Shown here piece by piece: positions 24,339-34,054 of a stretch of 54,482 nt of DNA (the first letter of the stretch is position 1; each line of letters opens with the position of its first letter). The stretch lies in the NCBI RefSeq assembly GCF_022712095.1, contig NZ_JALAHD010000038.1:1-54482 (forward strand), in the 5' to 3' direction. A program made the translations under genes and the position numbers. The notes under the pieces are model-generated. The model was not told the origin of the DNA, made no database searches, and was given only the letters and a program-made list of their open reading frames with translations. The DNA is from Chryseobacterium sp. (GTDB lineage Bacteria > Bacteroidota > Bacteroidia > Flavobacteriales > Weeksellaceae).

Positions 24339-24537
24339 ACTATACATATATTAAAAAAAATATTCCATATATAGTGAATTCCAAAAAGGTCACAGTCTTT
24401 TGTATTGAAAATTTGCTAAATTACTATACATATTCATTTTTTTTATACACAAAATAATTAACTTGCCTAACAATTGAATTATTTCAAATAAATAGGCATA
24501 AATTTTAATTATTACCATCTAAAAAAAACAAAGTGAT
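24339..24537. other. Intergenic region upstream of cstA
   Basis: About 200 bp, very AT-rich, with no gene. An 11-bp direct repeat ACTATACATAT occurs at 24339-24349 and 24423-24433. No TAnnTTTG element is present near the cstA start. Confidence 0.5.
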
Positions 24538-26379
24538 ATGGAATTTCTCAATGGAATTAATGCGCTTACATTAGTATTCACTTCGATACTGATATTTGCA
24601 ATCGCCTACCGTTTTTACGGAATTTTCATGGCAAATAAAGTCCTTCGTCTTAATGATAAAAACACAACTCCCGCAGTAGAGTTTGCAGATGGTAAAGACT
24701 ATGTTGCCACCAATAAGAATGTTCTGTTTGGGCATCACTTTGCTGCTATTGCCGCAGCCGGGCCTCTAGTGGGACCTGTTCTTGCGGCTCAGTTCGGGTA
24801 TCTTCCCGGAGCATTATGGATCCTGATCGGTTGTGTACTTGGCGGAGGAGTCCACGATATGGTGGTTCTATTCGCTTCTGTTCGTCATAAAGGACAAAGT
24901 CTTGCAACAATTGCTTCCAAAGAGATTGGAAAAACAACCGGGACTGTTGCAGGATTTGCCATTCTATTCATTTTGATTCTTACATTGGCCGGATTATCCT
25001 TAGCCTGTATCAATGCAATGCACGAAGCTTCCTGGTCGTTATTTACCGTTATAATTACGATGCCTATTGCCATTATAATGGGATTGATCATGCGTTACAG
25101 GAAAAACAGTGTGACCTTTGCTAGTATCTTAGGCGGAATACTTCTTATAGCAGGAATTATAGGCGGACACAGCCTGATGCAGAACGAAACTATGAACAAC
25201 CTTTTTTCATGGCATATTACCACCATTTCCATTGCTATTCCTTTATATGGTTTCTTAGCTTCAGTATTGCCTGTATGGTTACTGCTTGTTCCCAGGGATT
25301 ACCTTTCTACCTATTTAAAAATAGGAACGATCATCATGCTGGCTATAGGAGTTATCGTGATTCATCCTACCATTCAGATGCCGGCACTTACTCAGTTTGT
25401 AAATGGCGGAGGGCCCGTTATCGGAGGACCTGTGCTTCCTTTTATTTTTATTGTTATTGCATGTGGGGCTATTTCAGGGTTTCATGCTGTAATCGCTACA
25501 GGGACTACCCCAAAAATGCTGAACAGGGAAAGAGAAATATTATTTGTAGGATATGGTGCAATGCTCGTAGAAGGGTTTGTTGCACTGATGGCACTTATTG
25601 CTGCCTGTACTTTAATGCCCGGAGATTATTTCGCCATCAATACGCCAAAGGAATCCTATGATGCTTTTCTAGTGGCTCATCCTTCTTTACACGGTGTGGA
25701 CATCAACTACTTTTCTGAAAAAATAGGTATTGATCTTCATGGAAGAACGGGTGGAGCTGTTTCTTTAGCTGTCGGAATGGCACATATCTTTAATAAAATC
25801 CCTTATATGGATCAGCTGATGGCTTACTGGTACAATTTTGCCATCATGTTTGAAGCTGTATTTATCCTTACTGCAATTGATGCGGGAACAAGAGTCGGAA
25901 GGTTTTTCTTGCAGGAAATGCTGGGCTCTGTTATTCCCAAGTTCAATGATAAGAACTGGACTCCGGGAATTATGATCAGCAGCCTGCTTTTCACCTTTGC
26001 ATGGGGTTATCTGGTCTTTACGGGAAATGTCAGCAGCATCTGGCCATTATTCGGAATCAGTAATCAGTTATTGGCAGCCTGCGGATTAATTGTATGTACG
26101 ACGATGCTAATCCGCCTGAACCGGGGAAAATACGCCCTTTGTTCTGCTATTCCGGGAATATTTATGGCGATTATCACTTTTTGGGCCGGATATATTCAGG
26201 TGACAGACATTTACATTCCGAAAGGGCAATATTTACTGGCAACATTAGCTGTAGTCGCTATGGTTCTCATGCTTATTGTTTTTATAGGAGCCTTCAGGAA
26301 ATGGTACGAGCTTCTACAGATCAAAACCTCCGAAACAGATTTTTACGGAGAGTCTGTAAAAGAATTGGTGGACAGATAA
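24538..26379 (+). CDS. cstA: Carbon starvation protein CstA family transporter
   Basis: A 613-aa polytopic inner-membrane transporter of the CstA/BtsT family, whose characterised members import peptides or pyruvate. The strongly conserved N-terminal block is visible: TPAVEFADGKDY (45-56), LFGHHFAAIAAAGPLVGPVLA (63-83) and GCVLGGGVHD (98-107). About 15 or more hydrophobic helices follow. It is shorter than E. coli CstA (about 700 aa) mainly at the C-terminus, as is usual for this phylum. It appears to be a single-gene unit with a long AT-rich upstream region and a terminator after it. Confidence 0.9.
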   Translation: MEFLNGINALTLVFTSILIFAIAYRFYGIFMANKVLRLNDKNTTPAVEFADGKDYVATNKNVLFGHHFAAIAAAGPLVGPVLAAQFGYLPGALWILIGCVLGGGVHDMVVLFASVRHKGQSLATIASKEIGKTTGTVAGFAILFILILTLAGLSLACINAMHEASWSLFTVIITMPIAIIMGLIMRYRKNSVTFASILGGILLIAGIIGGHSLMQNETMNNLFSWHITTISIAIPLYGFLASVLPVWLLLVPRDYLSTYLKIGTIIMLAIGVIVIHPTIQMPALTQFVNGGGPVIGGPVLPFIFIVIACGAISGFHAVIATGTTPKMLNREREILFVGYGAMLVEGFVALMALIAACTLMPGDYFAINTPKESYDAFLVAHPSLHGVDINYFSEKIGIDLHGRTGGAVSLAVGMAHIFNKIPYMDQLMAYWYNFAIMFEAVFILTAIDAGTRVGRFFLQEMLGSVIPKFNDKNWTPGIMISSLLFTFAWGYLVFTGNVSSIWPLFGISNQLLAACGLIVCTTMLIRLNRGKYALCSAIPGIFMAIITFWAGYIQVTDIYIPKGQYLLATLAVVAMVLMLIVFIGAFRKWYELLQIKTSETDFYGESVKELVDR

Positions 26380-26397
26380 TTACAATTTCTATAAAGG

Positions 26398-26422
26398 AAA
26401 ACCAACAGTTACCTGCTGGTTT
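26398..26422. terminator. Hairpin terminator between convergent cstA and esterase genes
   Basis: AAACCAACAG pairs with CTGCTGGTTT with one wobble and a 4-nt loop, at 26399-26422. It overlaps the stop codon of the minus-strand gene. Confidence 0.65.
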
Positions 26423-27240
26423 CATTTTGTACGTTTTTGAATACGTTTAATCTCATTCAAAAGTAAAGGAAATGCCGGCTGAGCCATTCCGCCATGGTCA
26501 AAGCCTTCCAATTCATATAATGTGGTATCCTTATGACCTTTAAGCTTCATCATACGGGCCATATACGCGTTTTCTTCATATCTTCCAAACAATTCTTTTT
26601 CACGGTCCCCCGTGATCAAAAGTAGAGGTGGGGCATCTGCACGGATAAAATGAAGAGGAGCCAGCTCGTCTATGCGAGCATCCAGTTCATCCACTCCTTT
26701 TTCCTTTCTCGCTGTAAAATGAGTGATCATCTGCCCGCTGAAAGGAATTACACCCGCTAACTTATTCGCATCAATTCCATATTTATTCAGGTAAGTTTTA
26801 TCCAGTGCAATCATCGTAACAAGGTATCCTCCTGCCGAATGTCCTGAAACAAAGATCATATTTTCATCTCCACCGTATTTTTTAATATTTTTAAAAACCC
26901 ACGCCACCGCAGCAGCAGCATCCTCAATATACAGGGGAGCACTTACTTTTGGTGAAAGCCTGTAATTTACTCCTACCACAGCAATTCCTTTATTTTTTAA
27001 AGCTTCAGGAATTTCCTTCTCCCCACCGGTTAATCCTCCACCATGAAACCAGATTACTGTAGGAAAATCCTTAACATTTTGTGGTATATAAATATCCAGC
27101 ACACATCTTTCATCAATGTATTTATCCGTCTGATTTATTTTTTCTTCATAATAATGAATATTGTTCAGTGTCTTATACTCCTGTCCTGATACAATAATTG
27201 AAAATAATATAATAGATATGGATATTAAAATTTTACGCAT
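26422..27240 (-). CDS. Secreted alpha/beta hydrolase (HGGG esterase)
   Basis: A 272-aa exported esterase with signal peptide (about 1-19, ending IIVSGQ). Motifs are HGGG at 66-69, Gly-His-Ser135-Ala-Gly, Asp212 in ITGDREKEL and His249 in GFDHGG. It belongs to the hormone-sensitive lipase/BD-FAE group acting on short esters. It is convergent with cstA, and lies downstream of the large TonB receptor gene with a hairpin in between, so it is probably transcribed alone. The substrate is unknown. Confidence 0.85.
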   Translation of the reverse strand: MRKILISISIILFSIIVSGQEYKTLNNIHYYEEKINQTDKYIDERCVLDIYIPQNVKDFPTVIWFHGGGLTGGEKEIPEALKNKGIAVVGVNYRLSPKVSAPLYIEDAAAAVAWVFKNIKKYGGDENMIFVSGHSAGGYLVTMIALDKTYLNKYGIDANKLAGVIPFSGQMITHFTARKEKGVDELDARIDELAPLHFIRADAPPLLLITGDREKELFGRYEENAYMARMMKLKGHKDTTLYELEGFDHGGMAQPAFPLLLNEIKRIQKRTK

Positions 27241-27307
27241 TCTCTTATTTTTAATAAGGATAAATATATGATTTTTATTTGTCTCAAACTGAGATATTAA
27301 AAATAAC

Positions 27308-27340
27308 TAAAAAAGAAAAACGGATCCATTTCTGAACCCG
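27308..27340 (-). terminator. Intrinsic terminator after the large TonB receptor gene
   Basis: On the minus strand CGGGTTC and GGATCCG pair (7 bp with two G-U pairs) around a 6-nt loop, followed by a U-rich run (plus-strand A run at 27308-27320). Confidence 0.6.
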
Positions 27341-27360
27341 TCCTGAAAGATTTAAAAACA

Positions 27361-30081
27361 TTAAAAATTAAAATTGAGTCGAGTAAATACATATCGCCCA
27401 TTCTGTCCAAACTGGGACGTTGAACGGGAATAGATAAACTGATCATTATTTGTGGAAGCAGCAAGGTTCTTAGTAGGATAAATATCAAATAAATTATTTA
27501 CCCCTAAGGTCAATCCAACATTTTTTGTAAACTGATAGGCTACTGAAATGTCCGTAATAATTTTATCACCTATTTTCTGATGTTCATTAAACTCCACCAC
27601 TCCATCTCCGTTAGCATCTAATACATCAGCTCCGGTTACCGCTCCATAATAGGTATTTCTTAAATAGAAAGTAGCATTTCTCCATGAAAGGTTATTAGAC
27701 AAGCTAGCTTTTACCCTTGGAACAGCTTCTTCCAAATATACTCTTGACTTTTCAGAGAAGTAGATATTTTCCAGATTAGCAGACTGTAACAATCCTGAAG
27801 AGTGGGTTTCTCCTACCTTTCTTGTCTGGTTAAGATTAATCGCAAAGTTATTATTCAGTTTAAAATCAGAAAACCTTACATTATGATCAATAACAATATC
27901 CAAACCTTTAGTTTCCGTATCAATAGCATTGGCAAAAAACTGCCCTGCATTTACTCCTGCTGTATCAAATGCTGCCTGTGCCGCGGCCGGAACTGCAGCT
28001 CTCGTAAACTGGTCGGTAAGAATAATCCTGTCATCAATTCTTGTAAAGTATCCATCAGCTGTAATAGTTAAATTAACAGCCGGAATTTTATATGTAAATC
28101 CCACACTCGCAGATTTTGAAGTTTCCTGCTTCAGTTTAGGGATTCCCAGTAAAGCTGCAATCTTTGAGTCATTGCTGAAAGTACCCACTTCCAGAAGCTG
28201 ATTATTCGTAAATAAAGTAGATGTCACATTATAGTAAATCTGATGGATCGATGGTGCTCTGAACCCTGTAGATCCTGCAAATCTGAAATTAAGGTTCTTA
28301 TCCAGTTTAATTCTGGATGCCAGTTTATAATTAAAGGTGGAACCAAAATCCGAATAATTCTCATACCTGGCTGCTGCATCTACTAATAACCAATCCGTAA
28401 AATTCAATTCCACATCTGCATATCCTGCTACTGATTGTCTGTTTTTATTCACTGCATTTTCAGGTCTGAATCCACTGAAAACCTGCGAGCCGCCGGCCAG
28501 TGCATTTCCGAAAAAGTCAGTAGGCCGAAGGCTGTTTCCTATCCATACATTACCATTCACATCATAAGTAGCATACGAAGCTTCTTCCCCTGCCGTTATT
28601 TTAAAGTTTTCATAACGGTGTTCTGCTCCGAAGGCCACGTTGATACCACTCCATACATCATATTTTTTAGAGAAATCAAGGTTGATTGTATTTTGGGTAA
28701 ATCTTAATCCTCCTGCCCTGAATTCATTGGGTGAAGCAAATCTAAGAGAAGTATTTCCCGTATTCTGGATCGTATAATCAAATGAGTTCTGTCCAAAAGT
28801 ATTACTGAAATCTATATTCCATCCGTCCCATTTTCCTTTAATACCCGTGGACAAAGAAAGATCCTGAATGTCCGTAGCGATCTGAGGAAGGTATCCGTTT
28901 GCATATAAACCTGTAAAGGTTCTGCTTTGATTCGGTCTTCTGTAAAAACCTCCGGAAGTACCATGTCTGAAACTATAGCCCCCAAACGTATACACCTTCC
29001 AGTCATCACTTACGGGTATTTCTATATTGGCAAAAAGCTGATGGTTATTCAGTTTAGATTGTCCTACCTGCATATTAAAATCTTTTCTTGTAAGACCTCT
29101 GTATGCTAATTCCTGATCGGTTACATTTTGGCCCAGAATTCCCTGTAGAGCACTGATTGAATTTGCACCCTGAATCTGATTCTGGAAAGCCTGGGAGAAA
29201 TAATCCACTCCCTGTGCATACTGGTGAATATAATTGACAATCTGCTGGGAATTTGGAGTATTATTGATATTACTGAAAAGTGAAGAAAGATTAACACCAT
29301 CATTTAAAGCTCTCTGCTCAATAGCATTATATGCATTATAAATAGCTCCGCTTTCAGTTCCCGCTCTGTAAGTAGGATTTCTGAATTGTGAAGTCCATGT
29401 AATATTATAGAAACCTCCTCTTTTACCTATTTTATTTCCGTAGTTCAAGTCAATTTGTACATTTTGTCCGTCAAAATCTCCTGTATGGTCATTTGCTGCT
29501 GGTGTTAAATTTCCACCATAGCTGATCTGTCCTGCCAATTTACCGGTGTCTCTTCTGAGTTCCAGATTGATAACACCAGCGATCGCATCAGAACCATATT
29601 GTGCTGCAGCTCCGTCTCTAAGCACTTCTATTCTGCTGAGTGCAAAAGAAGGAATGGCATTTAAATCCGTTCCTACCGTTCCTCTTCCTGGTGTTCCGTT
29701 AACATTTACCAGGGCTGAGGTATGTCTCCTTTTTCCGTTTACCAATACCAATACCTGATCTGGCCCTAATCCTCTCAACTGAGCAGGATCCAAGTGATCC
29801 GTTCCGTCGGCATTCGTCTGAACTGTTGATGTAAACGACGGTGCTACCGCATTCAATATCTGTGATATATTTGTCTGTGGTAAAACAACAGAGGATTCTT
29901 TTATATTAAAGACATCCACAGGCACCGGACTTTCTGCTTTTGATCTTGCCCCGCCTCTCGATCCTAAGATTACAACCTCCTCTACATTTCCTGTTTTCAA
30001 AGAGTCTTTTTCCTGCGCAAATGCATAGCTCCCCAAGAAGAATAAAACAGAAGCTGATAAAATAGTCTTTCTATTTTTCAT
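27361..30081 (-). CDS. TonB-dependent outer-membrane receptor, 906 aa
   Basis: Signal peptide at about 1-22 (ending SYAFA), TonB box EEVVILGSR at 34-42, plug domain with QLRGLGPDQVLVLVNGKRRH and IEVLRDGAAAQYGSDAIAG, then a long beta-barrel ending in RLNFNF with the terminal Phe expected of outer-membrane proteins. There is no N-terminal carboxypeptidase-like domain and no SusD partner beside it, so it is more likely an importer for a small ligand than a glycan SusC. The substrate is not inferable. It has a textbook promoter at 30116-30145 and is flanked by hairpins. Confidence 0.9.
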   Translation of the reverse strand: MKNRKTILSASVLFFLGSYAFAQEKDSLKTGNVEEVVILGSRGGARSKAESPVPVDVFNIKESSVVLPQTNISQILNAVAPSFTSTVQTNADGTDHLDPAQLRGLGPDQVLVLVNGKRRHTSALVNVNGTPGRGTVGTDLNAIPSFALSRIEVLRDGAAAQYGSDAIAGVINLELRRDTGKLAGQISYGGNLTPAANDHTGDFDGQNVQIDLNYGNKIGKRGGFYNITWTSQFRNPTYRAGTESGAIYNAYNAIEQRALNDGVNLSSLFSNINNTPNSQQIVNYIHQYAQGVDYFSQAFQNQIQGANSISALQGILGQNVTDQELAYRGLTRKDFNMQVGQSKLNNHQLFANIEIPVSDDWKVYTFGGYSFRHGTSGGFYRRPNQSRTFTGLYANGYLPQIATDIQDLSLSTGIKGKWDGWNIDFSNTFGQNSFDYTIQNTGNTSLRFASPNEFRAGGLRFTQNTINLDFSKKYDVWSGINVAFGAEHRYENFKITAGEEASYATYDVNGNVWIGNSLRPTDFFGNALAGGSQVFSGFRPENAVNKNRQSVAGYADVELNFTDWLLVDAAARYENYSDFGSTFNYKLASRIKLDKNLNFRFAGSTGFRAPSIHQIYYNVTSTLFTNNQLLEVGTFSNDSKIAALLGIPKLKQETSKSASVGFTYKIPAVNLTITADGYFTRIDDRIILTDQFTRAAVPAAAQAAFDTAGVNAGQFFANAIDTETKGLDIVIDHNVRFSDFKLNNNFAINLNQTRKVGETHSSGLLQSANLENIYFSEKSRVYLEEAVPRVKASLSNNLSWRNATFYLRNTYYGAVTGADVLDANGDGVVEFNEHQKIGDKIITDISVAYQFTKNVGLTLGVNNLFDIYPTKNLAASTNNDQFIYSRSTSQFGQNGRYVFTRLNFNF

Positions 30082-30115
30082 ATCTATAGTTAATTACTTT
30101 TAATGTTTTGAGGAG

Positions 30116-30145
30116 CAAAAATAGTTTATATTTATTAGTCCACAA
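30116..30145 (-). promoter_or_regulatory. -33/-7 promoter for the 906-aa TonB receptor
   Basis: On the minus strand TTG (CAA at 30143-30145) is followed after exactly 19 bp by TATTTTTG (CAAAAATA at 30116-30123). The start codon lies 35 bp on, allowing a leader of about 28 nt. Confidence 0.75.
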
Positions 30146-30147
30146 AA

Positions 30148-30162
30148 TTAATAGACTATTAA
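30148..30162. promoter_or_regulatory. Inverted repeat just upstream of the TonB receptor promoter
   Basis: TTAATAGACTATTAA has perfect 7-bp arms around one base and abuts the -33 element. It is a possible activator or repressor site, but the low complexity makes chance occurrence possible. Confidence 0.3.
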
Positions 30163-30197
30163 ATCATAAAAAATGTTAATAGTTAAATTCCATCTTT

Positions 30198-32534
30198 TTA
30201 AATTTTAGTCAGTTTGGCAAATTTTAAGATGAGATTTTTTTCTCCCTCATGCTGAAATTTCACTTTAGCTTTAATGTTCTGAGGGTCTGTTCCATCTAAG
30301 AAAGTAACCTCCCCTATTCCGAAACGGTCATGACGGACTCTGTCTCCCACTTCAATATCTTGGGATGAATTACCGCTGGGGTTAATGATCTTAGCTGAAC
30401 CTACAGGCTTCAGTTTTCGGGGCTCAGCAATAGGTTTAGACTTTTCATTTCTCTCGATTGTTTTTTTAGCATCAAGTTTTTTGAAAGATCTTGGCTCTTC
30501 AGGATATTCATCAAAAATATTAGATTTAATTCCTGAGTTATTCACAAAACGGCTTTCTATGGCAGGATTAATAAAGTCAATATATTGTTCATCTACTTCA
30601 CTAAGGAATCTTGAAGGTTCTGCATCCGTAATTTTTCCCCATTGGAACCTTGAAACTGCATAAGAAAAAAACACCTGCTTTTCAGCTCTTGTTAAAGCAA
30701 CGTAAAACAGACGTCTTTCTTCCTCAAGGTCTTCTCTTGTGGCAGAGCTCATAAAGCTCGGGAAAAGATTTTCTTCCAGTCCTACCAGATGTACCACTGG
30801 AAACTCCAGTCCTTTGGAAAGGTGAATGGTCATTAAAGAAACCATATCATCATCATTAGTTTTATCCTGCGTATCTGCGGAAAGAGCAATATTTTCAAGG
30901 AAATTGGAAAGGCTCGGATCACCATCTTCTACCTGGATCTGTTCTTCAATAAACCCCTGCATAGAGTTCATCAATTCCTGAACGTTTTCTACCCTTGAGA
31001 TTCCTTCAGGAGTCTGATCATCTTTTAAGAATTTGATTAATCCACTTCTTTTTGCTACTTCCATCGCTACATTATAAGCAGTTTCAGTTTTCATTAAAAC
31101 CTGAAACGCCTTGATCATCGACCAGAAATCATTAAGCTTATTAAGTACACCATTATTAAATCCTAAATGGGGAGCATACATCGGAAGATTATCCAATACT
31201 TTGGAAACCGATAAGTTCTGGGAATCTGCGAACACAATAAGCTTATTCTGCGTAGTTTCCCCGATTCCCCGTGTAGGATAATTAATGATTCTCATTAACG
31301 CTTCAGAATCATTTTCATTGACTAAAAGACGAAGATATCCCAACAAATCTTTCACTTCTTTTCTCTGGTAGAAAGATAATCCTCCATACACCTTATAGGG
31401 AATATTCTTTCTTCTCAAAGCGTCTTCAAAAGCTCTGGTCTGGGAATTAGTTCTGTAGAGAATCGCAAAATCACTGTATTTTCTTTGTTCACGGTTTCGG
31501 GTTTCCCAGATATTTCCCGCTACAAAATTGGCTTCATCCGCATCTGAAAGAGAACGGTATACTTTTATTTTTTCTCCTTCTTCATTATCACTAAACACAT
31601 TTTTCTTAAACTGCTGCAGGTTTTTGGAAATAACCACATTGGCAGCATTTACAATATTCTGTGTTGAGCGGTAATTCTGCTCCAAAGATACAGTTACCGC
31701 ATCGGGATAATCCTTTTTAAAGTTGAGAATATTATAAATATTAGCCCCACGGAAAGAATAAATAGATTGGGCATCATCTCCCACTACACAGATATTTTCA
31801 AATTTTGAAGCTAATGCTTTTACAATTAGATACTGAGAATGGTTAGTATCCTGATACTCATCTACGAGAATATATCTGAATCTGTCCTGATATTTAGCCA
31901 ATACTTCCGGAAAACGGGTAAGCAATTCATTGGTTTTCAATAATAAATCATCAAAATCCATAGCTCCGTTTCGGAAACAGGCTTCTACATATTTCTGATA
32001 AATCTGTCCGATAAATTTCATATTAGCCTTTTCGTCAGCCTCCATTAATTCAGGATTATTGAAATAAGCTTTTACTGTAATCAGATTGTTTTTGTAGGTA
32101 GAAATTCTTGCTTGAACTTTTTTAGGCTTATACAGATCTGCATCGATACTCATATCTTTCAGCACCTTTTTGATCACATTTAAAGCATCCTGCTGATCAT
32201 AAATAGTAAAATTGGACGGATATCCCAGATAATGTGCTTCACTTCTTAAAATTCTTGCAAAAACAGAGTGAAAGGTTCCCATCCATAAGCTACGGGCATT
32301 ACTGTCCCCCACTACTTTGGCAATACGCTCCTTCATTTCACGAGCAGCCTTATTGGTAAAGGTAAGTGCCAGAATATTGAAAGGATCTACTCCATTTGTA
32401 ATCAAATGAGCAATACGCATGGTAAGCACACGTGTTTTTCCGGAACCGGCTCCTGCCAGAACCATTAAGGGTCCCTGTAAAGTGGTTACGGCTTCAAATT
32501 GTGATTCATTTAATCCTTTCAGATAATCCTCCAT
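30198..32534 (-). CDS. ATP-dependent DNA helicase, PcrA/UvrD family
   Basis: A 778-aa superfamily 1A helicase for DNA repair and replication-conflict resolution. Motif I AGAGSGKTR is at 27-35 (Lys33), motif II VDEYQDTN at 224-231, and motif III QSIYSFRGA at 256-264. QNYRSTQNI and the late VALTRAEKQVFFSYA motif VI follow. The C-terminal 55 residues (EVGDRVRHDRFGIGEV onward) form the Tudor-like RNA-polymerase-binding tail of PcrA-type proteins. It has a good minus-strand promoter at 32556-32585. Confidence 0.93.
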   Translation of the reverse strand: MEDYLKGLNESQFEAVTTLQGPLMVLAGAGSGKTRVLTMRIAHLITNGVDPFNILALTFTNKAAREMKERIAKVVGDSNARSLWMGTFHSVFARILRSEAHYLGYPSNFTIYDQQDALNVIKKVLKDMSIDADLYKPKKVQARISTYKNNLITVKAYFNNPELMEADEKANMKFIGQIYQKYVEACFRNGAMDFDDLLLKTNELLTRFPEVLAKYQDRFRYILVDEYQDTNHSQYLIVKALASKFENICVVGDDAQSIYSFRGANIYNILNFKKDYPDAVTVSLEQNYRSTQNIVNAANVVISKNLQQFKKNVFSDNEEGEKIKVYRSLSDADEANFVAGNIWETRNREQRKYSDFAILYRTNSQTRAFEDALRRKNIPYKVYGGLSFYQRKEVKDLLGYLRLLVNENDSEALMRIINYPTRGIGETTQNKLIVFADSQNLSVSKVLDNLPMYAPHLGFNNGVLNKLNDFWSMIKAFQVLMKTETAYNVAMEVAKRSGLIKFLKDDQTPEGISRVENVQELMNSMQGFIEEQIQVEDGDPSLSNFLENIALSADTQDKTNDDDMVSLMTIHLSKGLEFPVVHLVGLEENLFPSFMSSATREDLEEERRLFYVALTRAEKQVFFSYAVSRFQWGKITDAEPSRFLSEVDEQYIDFINPAIESRFVNNSGIKSNIFDEYPEEPRSFKKLDAKKTIERNEKSKPIAEPRKLKPVGSAKIINPSGNSSQDIEVGDRVRHDRFGIGEVTFLDGTDPQNIKAKVKFQHEGEKNLILKFAKLTKI

Positions 32535-32555
32535 GCTACAAAAATTTTTGAATTA

Positions 32556-32585
32556 CAAAATTAAAGTATTCTATGGAGAATTCAA
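32556..32585 (-). promoter_or_regulatory. -33/-7 promoter for the PcrA/UvrD helicase
   Basis: On the minus strand TTG (CAA at 32583-32585) and TAATTTTG (CAAAATTA at 32556-32563) are separated by 19 bp. The ATG is 22 bp downstream. Confidence 0.72.
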
Positions 32586-32697
32586 ATTTTTGAAATCTTT
32601 GTCTTAGACTTAGAAAGATCGAATCGCTTAAAAAATTCAATAAACATGTAACAATTCGCCTATTTTCCCATACTTATTAAAAAACAATTTCAACTAT

Positions 32698-34011
32698 ATG
32701 AAAAAGAGACTTTTTTCCGTTGTTACAGCTGCTTTCTTTGGAATGGTAGTGAGTGCACAACAAATCAAATTCGAAGAGTACGATTTACCCAATGGCTTAC
32801 ATGTAATCCTTCATCAGGATAATTCTGCACCGGTAGTAACTACAGGTGTCATGTACCACGTAGGAGCAAAAGATGAAGTAAAAGGGAGAACCGGTTTCGC
32901 CCATTTTTTTGAGCACCTTTTATTTGAAGGAACTCCGAATATAAAAAGAGGAGAATGGTTCAAAATCGTTTCTTCCAACGGAGGGCAGAATAATGCCAAT
33001 ACTACTAATGACAGAACGTATTATTATGAGACTTTCCCATCCAATAATGAACAGTTAGGACTTTGGATGGAGTCTGAAAGAATGCGTCATGCTGTAATCA
33101 ATCAGGTAGGAGTAGATACTCAGAGAGAAGTTGTAAAAGAAGAAAAAAGATTAAGAATGGATAACCAGCCTTATGGTAATCTTTTCACAACTATACAGAA
33201 AAACTTATTCACCAATCACCCATACAACTGGCCTACGATCGGTTCTATGGAAGATTTGAATGCTGCTAAATTGGATGAGTTTCAGGCTTTCTATAAAAAA
33301 TATTACGTTCCGAACAATGCTACTTTAGTCGTTGCCGGAGATATCAAGCCAGAGCAGACTAAAAAGTGGATTGAGACCTATTACGGAGCTATCCCTAAAG
33401 GAACCGTAACTTCCAAGAACTTTCCTAAGGATGAGCCGATTATTAAAGAAAAGGAAGTAACAGCTTATGATCCAAACATCCAGCTTCCTGCTTATGTTTT
33501 TGCTTACAGAACTCCTGCCAACAAGGAAAGAGATGCTTATGTACTGGATATGCTTTCTTCTTATTTAAGTAACGGAAAGTCTTCAGTTTTGTATAAAAAA
33601 CTGGTAGATCAGGAGAAAAAAGCACTTCAGGTAGCTGCTTTCAACCAAGGTCTTGAAGACTATGGAATTTTTGCATTCTTCGCAATCCCGATGGGACAAA
33701 CTTCCAAGCAAACATTACAGACTGATATTGATGCCGAAATTAAAAAACTACAGACCAGTTTAATCTCTCAGGAGGATTATCAGAAGCTTCAGAATCAGTA
33801 TGAAAACCAATTTGTAAATCAGAACTCAAGCATTCAGGGAATTGCTGCTTCATTGGCAACCAACCATGTTTTAATGGGAGATACTAATTTAATCAACAAA
33901 GAAATCGACATTTACAGATCTATTACAAAAGAAGATCTTCAGAATGCTGCTAAAAAGTATCTTAACCCTAACCAAAGAGTAGTCATTAATTATCTGCCTG
34001 AAAAAAAATAG
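32698..34011 (+). CDS. M16 family zinc metallopeptidase, catalytic-type subunit
   Basis: A 437-aa exported peptidase with signal peptide about 1-20 (ending VVSAQ). The inverted zinc motif His69-Phe-Phe-Glu72-His73 (AHFFEHLLFEGT) is intact, with a downstream REVVKEEKR segment as source of the third ligand. It lacks the Arg...Tyr pair that M16 enzymes use for substrate binding: the matching region reads LYKKLVDQEKKAL. The following gene has that pair but lacks the zinc motif, so the two products probably form one heterodimeric protease. The gap between them is 43 bp. Confidence 0.9.
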   Translation: MKKRLFSVVTAAFFGMVVSAQQIKFEEYDLPNGLHVILHQDNSAPVVTTGVMYHVGAKDEVKGRTGFAHFFEHLLFEGTPNIKRGEWFKIVSSNGGQNNANTTNDRTYYYETFPSNNEQLGLWMESERMRHAVINQVGVDTQREVVKEEKRLRMDNQPYGNLFTTIQKNLFTNHPYNWPTIGSMEDLNAAKLDEFQAFYKKYYVPNNATLVVAGDIKPEQTKKWIETYYGAIPKGTVTSKNFPKDEPIIKEKEVTAYDPNIQLPAYVFAYRTPANKERDAYVLDMLSSYLSNGKSSVLYKKLVDQEKKALQVAAFNQGLEDYGIFAFFAIPMGQTSKQTLQTDIDAEIKKLQTSLISQEDYQKLQNQYENQFVNQNSSIQGIAASLATNHVLMGDTNLINKEIDIYRSITKEDLQNAAKKYLNPNQRVVINYLPEKK

Positions 34012-34054
34012 TTCCTAAAGGCTGAAAATGATTATTAATTTTAAATATTTACAA

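Noticed and set aside
25209..25661. 150-codon open frame on the plus strand inside cstA
   Set aside because: It is an alternate frame of cstA with Cys/Tyr/Arg-rich composition and no domain, while the cstA frame has all family motifs.
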